A stretch of 64,000 nt of DNA from VRUE01 sp044867645 (GTDB taxonomy: Bacteria > Actinomycetota > Thermoleophilia > Solirubrobacterales > 70-9), in the NCBI GenBank assembly GCA_044867645.1, contig JBIOVI010000037.1:1-64000 (forward strand), written 5' to 3'. The translations under genes were made by a program, and so were the position numbers. Within the stretch, counting starts at the first letter, position 1. Each line of letters opens with the position of its first letter. The notes below the pieces were generated by a model. The model searched no databases and was not told the DNA's origin. It saw only the letters and a list, made by a program, of their open reading frames with translations. Of this stretch, positions 44,320-55,480 are shown piece by piece.

Positions 44320-45440
44320 CCGTCCTCCTTTGAACCTCGGTGGGCGATGATCCTCACGTCCACACCTGAAGGCGTCACCGCCATCAAGCGCTGCGGCAGC
44401 GGCTCGCGAAGCCGGGCCAGTCCACGGCGCGGTTCTGACTCGCCAACCATGATGTAGGTGGAGCCGCGCTCGCGAACGACCTCGGCGGCCCCCTTCACCA
44501 AATCGTCGCTCTCCTCGATCAGGAAGTTCGCGCCAAGCACCGAGGCAAGGTGTCGCAGCGCCGTCACCTGCCGCTCCACCTCCCCCTCGATCGGCTGGTT
44601 GGGGGGCTTCACCCAGAGCAGGTCGAGGTCGGCACCGAGCCGCTGTGCCGAGCGCCAGGCGCGGCGCACCAGTCGCTGCGAGGAGGGCTGGGGCCGGACC
44701 AGCGCCAGCAACCGCTCCCCGACTGCTTTCGGCACCTCGGCGGCGACCCGCTCCTCGCGGGTGCCAAGCGACTCCTCGACCACGAGCCGCTTTGCCTCCA
44801 CCTCCTGGGCAACCTGACGCAGTGCCACCTCGCGCAGCGCCAGCAGGTTCTCCACGGTGAAGAAGTTGTTCAGCGCCGGCTCGATCGCCGCGCCCGGGTA
44901 GACCTTGCCGGCCCGCAGACGGGCGATCAGAGCCTCGGGCGTTAGGTCGATCAGCACCACCTCGTCGGCCTCTCCCAGCACCGCGTCGGGGATCGTCTCG
45001 CGCACCCGCGTCCCGGTCAGCTCAGCGACCTGATCGTTCAGCGACTCCAAGTGCTGGACGTTGACGGTCGAGAAGACGTCGACCCCAGCGGCGAGCACGT
45101 CGCGCACGTCTTCGTAGCGCTTGTCGTGCTCGATGCCGGGGGCGTTGGTGTGAGCCAGCTCGTCGATCAGCGCCAACTCGGGGGCGCGGGCCAGCAGCCC
45201 CGGCAGGTCCATCTCCTCCAGATCGGTCCCCCTGTAGGTGACGCGGCGCCGCGTCACGGTCTCCAAGCCCTCCGCCAGAGCTGAGGTCTCCGGCCGTTTG
45301 TGTGGCTCCATGTAGCCGATTGCCACGTCGCGCCCGGCCTCCTGTTCGGCATGGCCCTCCTGCAGCATCCGGTAGGTCTTGCCAACCCCTGCGGCCATCC
45401 CGATGAAGACCTTGAGGTGTCCTCGTCTTCCGGTGTTCAC
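44316..45440 (-). CDS. KdpD N-terminal sensor protein (no kinase)
   Basis: 374 residues. KdpD domain: FIGMAAGVGKTYRMLQ (Walker A), ALIDELAHTNAPGIEHDKRY (Walker B region), then a Usp-like domain ending SGVDVRIIAHR. No TM segments and no His-kinase core, which normally follow at about residue 400. A separate histidine kinase with KdpD-type TM domain lies 5 kb upstream. GTG 45440 is preferred since GGAGGAGG lies 8 nt upstream; TTG 45476 is possible. Confidence 0.88.
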   Translation of the reverse strand: MNTGRRGHLKVFIGMAAGVGKTYRMLQEGHAEQEAGRDVAIGYMEPHKRPETSALAEGLETVTRRRVTYRGTDLEEMDLPGLLARAPELALIDELAHTNAPGIEHDKRYEDVRDVLAAGVDVFSTVNVQHLESLNDQVAELTGTRVRETIPDAVLGEADEVVLIDLTPEALIARLRAGKVYPGAAIEPALNNFFTVENLLALREVALRQVAQEVEAKRLVVEESLGTREERVAAEVPKAVGERLLALVRPQPSSQRLVRRAWRSAQRLGADLDLLWVKPPNQPIEGEVERQVTALRHLASVLGANFLIEESDDLVKGAAEVVRERGSTYIMVGESEPRRGLARLREPLPQRLMAVTPSGVDVRIIAHRGSKEDG

Positions 45441-45479
45441 CGCCCCATCCTCCTCCGCCGTCTCCGCGGCGGGCAAGGC

Positions 45480-47551
<2,072 letters not shown>

Positions 47552-47555
<4 letters not shown>

Positions 47556-48148
47556 CGCGGAGCCTCCTTGTCGACGGAGAGGTTGAGCTCGAGCACGTTC
47601 ACGCCGGGCTCGCCGAAGAGGCCGAGAAAGCGGCCGTCGGTGTGCTTGTCGATCAGGTCGAGCACTCGATCGAGCGGCAGGTCGCGAACCGCCGCCACCC
47701 GATGAGCCTGGATGCGGGCGTTGGCCTCGGAGATGTGGGGGTCGACCCCGGAGGCCGAGGTGGTGACGGCGTCGACCGGCACCTCGGCGACGGTGAGACC
47801 CTGGTCGTAGCGGCGCTCGCGCGCCAGGTAGGTCTTCAGTTCTTCCTCGAAGAATTCGGACAATTCCTTGTTGTTGGGCCCGAGGTTGTTGAAGTAGGTG
47901 ACGTTGGCGCTGTAGCCGGTGACCGAGGGGCGGCCCTGGAAGTAGCGCGGCAGGTCGCGGAAGTCCTGCCCGATCAGCTTCGAGCCGACGAGCCTGCCGT
48001 CGAGCTCGATCTTGCTGCCGTTGGAGGCATTCGGGAACAGCACCTGGGAGACGCCGGTGGTTACGAGCGGATAGGCGATGCCGAGCGTCAGGGTGAAGAG
48101 GACGATCGCGATCGTCGCGGTGATCAGGTCCTTTCGCAGGTGGTTCAT
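47552..48148 (-). CDS. kdpC: K+-transporting ATPase subunit KdpC
   Basis: 198 residues. One N-terminal TM (ATIAIVLFTLTLGIAYPL) and the periplasmic domain with GSKLIGQDF, YFQGRPS, TTSASGVDPHISEANARIQ and the FGEPGVNVLELN end. Assembly/affinity subunit. Lies 1 bp after kdpA and before kdpB. Confidence 0.96.
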
Positions 48149-48149
48149 C

Positions 48150-49904
48150 TCAGAAGAGCTGGTCGGAAAGTCCCTGCACGACCGGACCGAGCAGGAAGGC
48201 GGGGAAGAAGGTGAGCGCGGCGACGATCACGACGACGCCGGTCAGCAGGATCACGAAGGTCGGGGAGTCGGCGCGGAAGGTGCCGGCGCCTGCCGGGGCG
48301 ACCTTCTTGCCGGCCAGCGAGCCGGCGACGGCGAGCGCAGCGATCATCGGCAGGAAGCGAGACAGGAGCATCACCAAGCCGCCGAGCAGGTTGGCGAAGC
48401 TGAACGCTTCGGCGCCAAGGTTGCCTGGCGCATTTGGCTGCAGGAAGCCGGTGTAGCCAGCGAAGGCGGAGCCGTTGTTGTTCGCCTGCGACATATAGGC
48501 GTACAGCGACTCCGAGAAGCCCTGCGGGCCGGGGTTGTAGATCGACTGCGTGCCATCGGGGCTGGCCACCGCCCAGGCGGTCGCGAACAGCACCAGCAGC
48601 GGCGTCACCAGGACGCCGACCAAGACCAGCTTCACCTCCCGCGACTCGATCTTCTTGCCGATGAACTCCGGCGTGCGGCCGACCATCAGCCCGGCGATGA
48701 AGACCGTGAGCAGGACGAAGAGCAGCATGTAATAGAGGCCCGAGCCGACGCCGCCGAAAACGACCTCGCCGGTGCCCATGTTGGCCAGCGGCACGAGGCC
48801 GCCGATGCCGGTCAGCGAATCCAATGCGCCGTTGACGGCGCCACAGGAGGTGACCGTGGTGATCGCCGTCCACAGCGACGTCTCGGAGATGCCGAAGCGC
48901 TGCTCCTTACCCTCCATATTGCCGCCGGTCGAACCATCGAATGCGTGGGTGAGGACACCGGCATGGTGCTGAGCCGGAGAGCCGTGCTGCTCGGCGGTGT
49001 AGACCACCGCGACGGCGACGATGAACATCGCCATCATCGCGGCGTAGAGCGCCCAGCCCTGGCGGCGGTTGCCGATCATGCGGCCGAAGGTGTAGGTGAG
49101 GCTCGCCGGGACGATCAGGATCAGCAGCAGCTCGACGAAGTTGGTCAGGCCGCTCGGGTTCTCGAACGGCATCGCGCTGTTGACGTTGAAGAAGCCGCCG
49201 CCGTTGGTACCGAGCTCCTTGATCGCCTCCTGGGAGGCGACCGGGCCGAGGGCCAGGGTCTGGGACCCACCGGAGATCGTGTCGAAGACCTGGGAGCCGT
49301 CGAGGGTCTGGATCACGCCCTGGGAGACGAGGACGAGCGCGGCGATAAGAGAAAGCGGCAGCAGGATGTAGAGGTTGATCCGGACCAGGTCAGTCCAGAA
49401 GTTGCCGAGCGACGCGCCCGAGCGCGCCACGAAGCCGCGGATAACGGCGGCGAGCGCGGCGATCCCGACCGCGGCGGAGACGAAGTTCTGCACGGTGAGC
49501 CCCGCCATCTGGGCGAAGTAGGTGAGGGTCGTCTCGCCGCCGTAGTACTGCCAGTTGGTGTTGGTGACAAAGGAGGAGGCGGTGTTGAAGCTGAGGTTCC
49601 AGGGGCCGGAGTCGAAGCCTTCGGGGTTGAACGGCTGGATGCTCTGGGTGCGCAGGATCAGGTAGAGGACCAGCCAGGAAACGACGCTGAAGACGACGAT
49701 CGAGCGGGCGTAGGCCTTCCAGTCCTGGCCCTCCTCGGGCCGCACACGCAGGGTCCGATAGGCGAAGCGCTCGATTGGCCCGAAGAGGGGGGACAGGAAG
49801 ACTCGTTCGCCCTGGAAGACCTTGGCGATATAGCCGCCGAGCAGCGGCACCAGCGCGGTGAGGATCGCCAGAAAGACGACGATCTGCACCCAGCCCTGCG
49901 CCAC
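48150..49904 (-). CDS. kdpA: K+-transporting ATPase subunit KdpA
   Basis: 584 residues with ten or more TM helices and the SKT-superfamily pore loops (TNTNWQYYGGETTLTYF; TSCGAVNGALDSLTGIGG; GSGLYYMLLF). Binds and translocates K+. GTG 49904 overlaps the kdpF stop by one base (TAGTG). Confidence 0.96.
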   Translation of the reverse strand: MAQGWVQIVVFLAILTALVPLLGGYIAKVFQGERVFLSPLFGPIERFAYRTLRVRPEEGQDWKAYARSIVVFSVVSWLVLYLILRTQSIQPFNPEGFDSGPWNLSFNTASSFVTNTNWQYYGGETTLTYFAQMAGLTVQNFVSAAVGIAALAAVIRGFVARSGASLGNFWTDLVRINLYILLPLSLIAALVLVSQGVIQTLDGSQVFDTISGGSQTLALGPVASQEAIKELGTNGGGFFNVNSAMPFENPSGLTNFVELLLILIVPASLTYTFGRMIGNRRQGWALYAAMMAMFIVAVAVVYTAEQHGSPAQHHAGVLTHAFDGSTGGNMEGKEQRFGISETSLWTAITTVTSCGAVNGALDSLTGIGGLVPLANMGTGEVVFGGVGSGLYYMLLFVLLTVFIAGLMVGRTPEFIGKKIESREVKLVLVGVLVTPLLVLFATAWAVASPDGTQSIYNPGPQGFSESLYAYMSQANNNGSAFAGYTGFLQPNAPGNLGAEAFSFANLLGGLVMLLSRFLPMIAALAVAGSLAGKKVAPAGAGTFRADSPTFVILLTGVVVIVAALTFFPAFLLGPVVQGLSDQLF

Positions 49905-49993
49905 TAGAGCCGCTCCCCGCGGAAAAGCGCGTAACAGAGGTAGCCGAAGACGGCGACCGAGACGAGCAGGCCGAACAGCTCGGCGGCGCTCAT
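49904..49993 (-). CDS. kdpF: KdpF small membrane subunit
   Basis: 29 residues: MSAAELFGLLVSVAVF then GYLCYALFRGERL, a single TM helix with the family's terminal ALxxxExx pattern. Stabilises KdpABC. Overlaps kdpA start by one base and the upstream 26-codon frame by four. Confidence 0.88.
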   Translation of the reverse strand: MSAAELFGLLVSVAVFGYLCYALFRGERL

Positions 49994-50070
49994 ACCCGGT
50001 CCAGGGCTCCGATCGCGGCGTAGAGGAGCGCGAAGGCGATCAGGGCGAGTGCGAGTGCGACAACGTCCAT
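49990..50070 (-). CDS. 26-residue membrane peptide upstream of kdpF
   Basis: ATG 50070 opens MDVVALALALIAFALLYAAI then GALDRV, one hydrophobic helix with a polar end. Its TGA overlaps the kdpF ATG (ATGA), the same coupling used throughout this operon. Coding is inferred from position and coupling; the reading frame is too short for statistics. It would be the first product of the kdp operon. Confidence 0.6.
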   Translation of the reverse strand: MDVVALALALIAFALLYAAIGALDRV

Positions 50071-50149
50071 GCTGCGATCATGCGCCTGCCTCCGTCAAGG
50101 CCGCATGAACAAACGCGGCCTCCGCATACAGATTCTGTGAAGAGGCCTG

Positions 50150-50192
50150 CGTTCGCAGTTTTGGTCGCTATGCGGACATAACTGCGAACGGA
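50150..50192. repeat. Dispersed palindrome, copy 2
   Basis: GTTCGCAGTT (50151-50160) and AACTGCGAAC pair perfectly over 10 bp with an 18-nt loop. Homologous to 37426-37468. Here it lies between the kdpE stop (50197) and the kdp leader, so it may work as terminator or operator. Confidence 0.6.
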
Positions 50193-50196
50193 GCCG

Positions 50197-50877
50197 TCAT
50201 GCCGCGAAGCGGTAGCCGACGCCGGGATCGGTGTGGATGTAGCGCGGGCGCTCGGGCGGCTCGATCTTGCGGCGCAGGTTGGCAACGTGGGCGCGCAGCA
50301 CCTGGAGGTCATCGGCGTACCCCGGTCCCCATATCTCGACCAGCAGGGAGCTATGGGTCATCAGCCGCCCCCGGTTCTGGGCCAGGGCTCGGAGCAGCTC
50401 GAACTCGGTCGGGGTGAGGTGGACCCGCTCTCCGTCGCGCCGCACGGCGCGGGCCATGAGGTCGATCTCCAACCCGTCGGCGACGATCGTCGGCTCCGAC
50501 GCTTCCGGCTTGGCCCGCCTCAATACCGCCTCGAGCCGCGCCACCAGCTCCGGGGGGCCGAACGGCTTGGTCACGTAGTCGTCGGCACCGGCCGCCAGGG
50601 CGCGCACCTTCGCCTCCTCCTCGCCGACCGCGGAGAGGACGATGATCGGCATCTCGCTCCACTCGCGCAGCCGCTTCGTCACCTCGACGCCGTCGAGATC
50701 GGGAAGCATCAGGTCGAGGATCGCCGCAGCCGGCGGCTTCACCGCTGCGCGGTCGAGCGCCTCCTCGCCGGTGGCGGCCGTGACCGCCTCATAGCCGGCG
50801 TCGCGCAGGATCACCCGCAGGGCGCGGAGGATCTGCGGCTCGTCGTCGCAGACCAGCACGCGCGTCGCGTCGTTCAC
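50197..50877 (-). CDS. kdpE: Response regulator KdpE
   Basis: 226 residues. Receiver with CDDEP, phospho-Asp in LDLMLPDLDG and VTKPF lysine; OmpR/PhoB winged helix (HLTPTEFELLRAL; DLQVLRAHVANLRRKIEPP; PGVGYRF). Controls kdp expression. The start overlaps the kinase stop by 4 bp. Sits 126 bp upstream of the kdp structural operon. Confidence 0.95.
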   Translation of the reverse strand: MNDATRVLVCDDEPQILRALRVILRDAGYEAVTAATGEEALDRAAVKPPAAAILDLMLPDLDGVEVTKRLREWSEMPIIVLSAVGEEEAKVRALAAGADDYVTKPFGPPELVARLEAVLRRAKPEASEPTIVADGLEIDLMARAVRRDGERVHLTPTEFELLRALAQNRGRLMTHSSLLVEIWGPGYADDLQVLRAHVANLRRKIEPPERPRYIHTDPGVGYRFAA

Positions 50878-52031
50878 GCCCCGGCTCCGTCCCGCGGCGG
50901 CAGGGTGACGACGAAGCTCGTGCCCTGTCCGGGCAACGACTCGATCGAGATCTCGCCGCTATTGGCCTCGATAAACCCCTTGGCGATTGCCAGGCCAAGA
51001 CCCGATCCGGTGTTGACGGCATCGCCGCGCTGGAAGGGCTCGAAGATCCGCTCCCACTCGCTCTCGGGAATCCCCGGCCCCTGGTCGACCACGCGGACGA
51101 CGATATTGCCGCCGACCAGGCGCGAGCGCGCCGAGACCGGCCGCCCGTCGCTGTAGCGGATCGCGTTCTCCAGCAGGTTCGCGAAGGCGCGCTCGAGCTG
51201 GGCGGCGTCGGCGTCGACCATCGGCAAGTTGGTGTCGATTGCCAGGCGGATCGACCCGGAACCGCCGACCCCGTCGCGGGCTGCGTCGAGCACCTCTGCG
51301 AGATCGACCGGCTCCCTATGCGGTTCGGCCTTCCCCGCTTCCAAGCGGGACATATCGAGCAGATTCTCCACGAGACGAGATAGCCGCTTCCCCTCTCCAA
51401 CGATCGCCTCGGTCAACTCGGCGCGCTCGTCCTCCGTCAGCGTTTGTGAGCCGAGTGCAGAGCCGCCCGCGATGATCGAGGTCAGAGGCGTGCGGAGATC
51501 ATGTGAGATCGACCGCAGCAAGGCGGTCTTCAGCTCGTCGCTGCGTCGCAACGCCTCGGCCTCGACTGCCTCTGCTTGCATTCGGTCGCGCTCGCGGGTT
51601 AGATCCTCCAGCTCGGCAAGCGCGCGATCGGCTTCCTCGCGGCGGCGCTCCGCCTCCACGGCACGAACGCGCGCAAGCCCAGCCACAGTACTGCTGACAA
51701 AGGCCGCGATCGCGAACGCTGCCAGAGCGACCCAGTTCTCCTCCTCGGCAATCGTGAAGCGGTGCAGTGGTGGAATCTGGAAGAAATTGAACGCAACTGC
51801 ACTGAGAATCGAGGCGAGCAACCCGAGCCGCAGTCCCCACACGATCGAGATAAGCAAGATTGCCGGGAGGTAGACGATCCCGAGGGAGACAACCGGCGCC
51901 ACCGACTTGAGCGGATAGACGAGAAGAGTGCCCAGCACAACAGCGGCAAGCGTCGCAACCATGCCAAGCCAAGGCGAAGGGGACTCGCTTCCCAAACTCA
52001 TCATCGGAGACTTACGTCGGTGCATCGGCAC
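50874..52031 (-). CDS. KdpD-type sensor histidine kinase (DUF4118 plus kinase)
   Basis: 385 residues. Four TM helices of the KdpD DUF4118 domain in the first 105 residues (MVATLAAVVLGTLLVYPLKS ... FAIAAFVSSTVAGLARV), a coiled-coil linker, H-box RSISHDLRTPLTSI, N-box LENAIRYS, G-boxes DQGPGIP and GSGLGLAIAKGF. Lacks the N-terminal KdpD/Usp sensor domains, which are encoded as a separate gene at 44316-45440. ATG 52031 or the in-frame ATG near 52004. Confidence 0.92.
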   Translation of the reverse strand: MPMHRRKSPMMSLGSESPSPWLGMVATLAAVVLGTLLVYPLKSVAPVVSLGIVYLPAILLISIVWGLRLGLLASILSAVAFNFFQIPPLHRFTIAEEENWVALAAFAIAAFVSSTVAGLARVRAVEAERRREEADRALAELEDLTRERDRMQAEAVEAEALRRSDELKTALLRSISHDLRTPLTSIIAGGSALGSQTLTEDERAELTEAIVGEGKRLSRLVENLLDMSRLEAGKAEPHREPVDLAEVLDAARDGVGGSGSIRLAIDTNLPMVDADAAQLERAFANLLENAIRYSDGRPVSARSRLVGGNIVVRVVDQGPGIPESEWERIFEPFQRGDAVNTGSGLGLAIAKGFIEANSGEISIESLPGQGTSFVVTLPPRDGAGA

Positions 52032-52097
52032 CAGGGTATGCCCGGGGCTAACAATTCAACGCGGGCACGAAGCCTTGGCCCCCTCGCCGTGGCGCGT

Positions 52098-55000
52098 TCA
52101 CGCTATGTCGGCCCGGACGCGCCGCTCCAGGTTCCCGCAGCCAAAGGCGAAGGCGGCCTCGAGCGCCTGGCGGAGGAGCGGCTCGGCGCGCTCGCGATCG
52201 CCCGCCTGCCCACGGTCCCTCAGCATCAGCGCCCACTCATGGCGGGTCCTGGCGAGCCAGGTCGGTGCCCCAATCCGCTCGCAGGCCTCGGCGGCGCGGC
52301 CGAAGTGCTCTTCGGCGTTCTCGTGCCGCCCGAGGCAGGCGGCGGCGAGGCCGAGGTAACGCTCCACAGGGCCGAAGAAGGTGATCCCGGTGTAGCTGAG
52401 CTGCTCGCGCCAGGGGAGCAGGCGGTCATAGAGGACGCTCGCGGCCTCCGGCTCCTCGACCCGGGCGGCGACCTCGGCCATGAAGCAGAGGGCGTTCTTC
52501 GAGGAGAGGTTGGCGTTGATCTCGAAGCCATCGGCGGCGAAACGCCGCAGGACCGCTCGGGCCTTGTCCATCTCCTCCAGCTCGCAGTAGCTCAGCGCCA
52601 GCGCGCCCGAGTAGGCGCTGAGGAGAGGGGTCTCCTCGACCGCCATTTCCTGGACCTCAAGGATCTCGCCGAGGCGGCCCTGCTCGTAGCGGATGGCGTG
52701 GATCTGCCCGGCGTAGATCGTCAGCACGTCGGGCTGGCCCGAAGCCGATCCCAGCTCGGCTGAGCGGTTCGTTAGCTCCTCGGCGCGCTCGAAGTCACCC
52801 GCCAGGCAAGCCAGCACCACCGGCGCGAAGGTGTTCACCCAGCGGAACATCGGCTGCCCGGTCGCCTCCGCGATCTCCTCCTGGACCTCCCTATCGCGGC
52901 TCGCCGTCTCGAAGTCGCAGACTTCGATCGCGTCCATCGCCCGCCACACGTGCGCCCAGTAACGCAGCATCGGATCGTCCAGCTCCTCGGCCAAGCCGAC
53001 CAGCTCCTCGACCTCCGCAAGCCGCTGGCTCAGCGTTCCGGGGGCGGCGATCGCGATCTGCCGCCTGGCCAGCGCCCAGGCCAGGGCTTGGCGATCGCCG
53101 GTCTCGCGCACAAGCCGGACCGCCTCGCCGCTCAGCTCCAGCCTTCGCTCCTGGTCCCCGGTGTAGCTCAGCTCGACGGCGAGCAGCGAGAGCAGACAGG
53201 AGCGCTGCTTTGCCTCCTCACACAGCTCCAGGGCGGCTTCCAGGCCCTCGACGCGGCGCCGGTCGACCTGGCCGACGACGCTGGCGAACCCTCTCGTGTT
53301 GGCCACCGCCGCGCGCACGATCCGCTCGCCGTCGGCGAGTTCCTGAGCGATCTCGCCGGCCTCGAGCAAGGTCTCGCCGAAGGTGTCCTCGCCGACCTGG
53401 CGCTGGGCGTCGCCGAGGCCGATCAGCACGTCGCAGCGCTCGCTCGCCTCCACACCGGGCGCCTGGTCGAGCAGCTCGATCGCGCGCCGAAACCAGTTCA
53501 GCCCCTCGTTCGGGGCGAGGGCCGCCAGTGCGCGCTCGCCGGCGAGCCTGCAGTAGCGGGCGGCTTTCAGCGGCTCGCGCGGGGAGCTGGCGCGAAGCCA
53601 GTGGCTGGCAAGCTCACTCGCGCGATCGCTGGGATCCGCGCCGGAGGTCTCCTCCAGCGCTTCGGCGATCCGGCGGTGGAGCTGCGCCCGGCGGGTCGCG
53701 CCGATCAACTCGTAGAGGGTGTGGTTGACCAGCGTGTGGGAGAAGCTGAATCTCCCGGCCGAGCCCTCATGCAGCAGAGCCGCCGCGACCGCGCCCTCGA
53801 GCAGGCCGAGCAACGCCTCCTCGTCGCGGTCGACAACTCGTGAGAGGAGGTCGAGGTCGAAGTCGCGACCGATCACCGCGGCGGTGCTCAGGAGTTCTGC
53901 CGGTTGGTCCCCGAGGCGCTCGGTCCGGCTGGTCACCACCTCGCGGATGCTCTGGGGGAGGCCAAGGTCGGCGAGCGAGCGAGTGAGTCCCCAGCGACCG
54001 GACGCGTCGGGCGCCAGCGCGCCGGACTCGTCCAGGTGGCGCAGGATCTCGGCGACGAAGAAGGGATTGCCCTCGGTGTCGCGGATGATCTGGTCGGCTA
54101 GGCGGATCCCTTCCCCCTCGGGCTCGTAGCCGATCGCGAAGCGCATCAGCGCGCCGACGTCGTCGGCTGCGAATCCCCGCAGCCCGATCCGCTCGACCCC
54201 GGGCTCGTTCCTGAGGTCGCCGAGCAGCCGGCGCAGCGGATTCCCCCGAGCCAGCTCGGAGTCGCGGTGGGTGCAGAGGACAAGCAGCTCCGCGTCCACG
54301 ACCGAGGTGACGAGGTGCCGCAGCAGGGCCAGCGTCTGGCTGTCGGCCCAGTGCAGATCGTCGAGCACGACGACAAGCGCCTCCTCGGAGCTCGCCTCCT
54401 GGAGCAGGCCGACGGCGGCGGCGAGCAGCAGGTAGCGCTCGGTCTCCGGGTCGCTCTGCTTCGGCGCTGGCAGGTTGGGGACCCGCGCGGCGAGGTGGGG
54501 TACCAGCCGCGCCAGCTCGCCGCCGTGCCGCTCGACATGGCGCTCGAGCACCAGCTGGGGACCGTGCTCTACGTAGTGGGAAAGCGCCTCGGCCCAGGCG
54601 CAGTACGGGGCCTCGAGGCCCTCGGTGGCGCGCCCGAACAGAACGACGGCCCCCCGAGCATGCATCTCCAGCGCCGCCTGCGTCGCAAGCCGGGTCTTCC
54701 CGATCCCCGGCTCGCCCGAGATCAGCGCCAGCTGGCGGCGGCCAGACTGGACCGCGGCCGCGACCTCGCCCAGCCGCGCCCGCTCCTCCTCGCGACCGAC
54801 GAATCCAGCCTCGGGCGCGCCGCTGAGGCGCGATGGCAGCGGCAGGATCGGTTCGCCGTCTTCCGCCTCCCAGGCGAGCCTGAAGGCCCGCATGGGCTCG
54901 CGCGTCCCCTTCAGCTCCAGCTCGCCGACCGGTTGAAGATCTTGGTCGCCCCTGCTGGCGGTGGTTCGGGCCAGCTCGGAAACAAGCACTTCGTCTCCCC

Positions 55001-55373
55001 CGGCGGCCGCACAGAGTCGCGACGCCTCGACCACCGGCGGGCCGAAGTAGTCGTCTTCCTCTCGCGTCGCCTCGCCGAGGCTGACCCCGATCCGCACCGA
55101 GAGGCGCTCGTCGGCGCGCCGGTTGCGGCGCGCGATCCGCCTCTGCATCGTCGCCGCGCAGTCGAGCGCGGCCGAGGCGCTCCCGAACCGCACCATCAGC
55201 CCATCGCCGAGATTCTTGACCTCGTCGCCCCCGAACTCGTCGACTGCCCGGCGGAGGATGCCGAAGTGCTCTTTGCGAACCTCCTCGGCCGCGGCGGGGC
55301 CGATGCGCTGGGCCATGCCGGTGCTGCCAACCAGGTCGGTGAACAGCATCGTCACCGTCTCCACGGGGCCCAT
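52098..55373 (-). CDS. Class III nucleotidyl cyclase/AAA/TPR regulator
   Basis: 1091 residues. N-terminal cyclase homology domain (TMLFTDLVGSTGMAQRIG, FGGDEVKNLGDGLMVRF, YFGPPVVEASRLCAAA) up to about 165, then AAA_16 ATPase with P-loop ISGEPGIGKTRLA and Walker B VVVLDDLHWADSQ, and a long helical TPR-type C-terminal half. A common soluble signalling architecture in actinobacteria. No LuxR-type HTH at the end. The metal Asp pair (FTD; GGDEVKNLGD) is kept, so cAMP or cGMP synthesis is possible. Confidence 0.85.
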   Translation of the reverse strand: MGPVETVTMLFTDLVGSTGMAQRIGPAAAEEVRKEHFGILRRAVDEFGGDEVKNLGDGLMVRFGSASAALDCAATMQRRIARRNRRADERLSVRIGVSLGEATREEDDYFGPPVVEASRLCAAAGGDEVLVSELARTTASRGDQDLQPVGELELKGTREPMRAFRLAWEAEDGEPILPLPSRLSGAPEAGFVGREEERARLGEVAAAVQSGRRQLALISGEPGIGKTRLATQAALEMHARGAVVLFGRATEGLEAPYCAWAEALSHYVEHGPQLVLERHVERHGGELARLVPHLAARVPNLPAPKQSDPETERYLLLAAAVGLLQEASSEEALVVVLDDLHWADSQTLALLRHLVTSVVDAELLVLCTHRDSELARGNPLRRLLGDLRNEPGVERIGLRGFAADDVGALMRFAIGYEPEGEGIRLADQIIRDTEGNPFFVAEILRHLDESGALAPDASGRWGLTRSLADLGLPQSIREVVTSRTERLGDQPAELLSTAAVIGRDFDLDLLSRVVDRDEEALLGLLEGAVAAALLHEGSAGRFSFSHTLVNHTLYELIGATRRAQLHRRIAEALEETSGADPSDRASELASHWLRASSPREPLKAARYCRLAGERALAALAPNEGLNWFRRAIELLDQAPGVEASERCDVLIGLGDAQRQVGEDTFGETLLEAGEIAQELADGERIVRAAVANTRGFASVVGQVDRRRVEGLEAALELCEEAKQRSCLLSLLAVELSYTGDQERRLELSGEAVRLVRETGDRQALAWALARRQIAIAAPGTLSQRLAEVEELVGLAEELDDPMLRYWAHVWRAMDAIEVCDFETASRDREVQEEIAEATGQPMFRWVNTFAPVVLACLAGDFERAEELTNRSAELGSASGQPDVLTIYAGQIHAIRYEQGRLGEILEVQEMAVEETPLLSAYSGALALSYCELEEMDKARAVLRRFAADGFEINANLSSKNALCFMAEVAARVEEPEAASVLYDRLLPWREQLSYTGITFFGPVERYLGLAAACLGRHENAEEHFGRAAEACERIGAPTWLARTRHEWALMLRDRGQAGDRERAEPLLRQALEAAFAFGCGNLERRVRADIA

Positions 55374-55480
55374 CGTTGCTCACCTCCACACTGAATCTTC
55401 GTCCCGCACGCTACCAGCCGAAATCCGGAACAGGCCGATGTAGCGATTCGCAATCCCCACGGCAGTGAGTTAGGGTTGGA

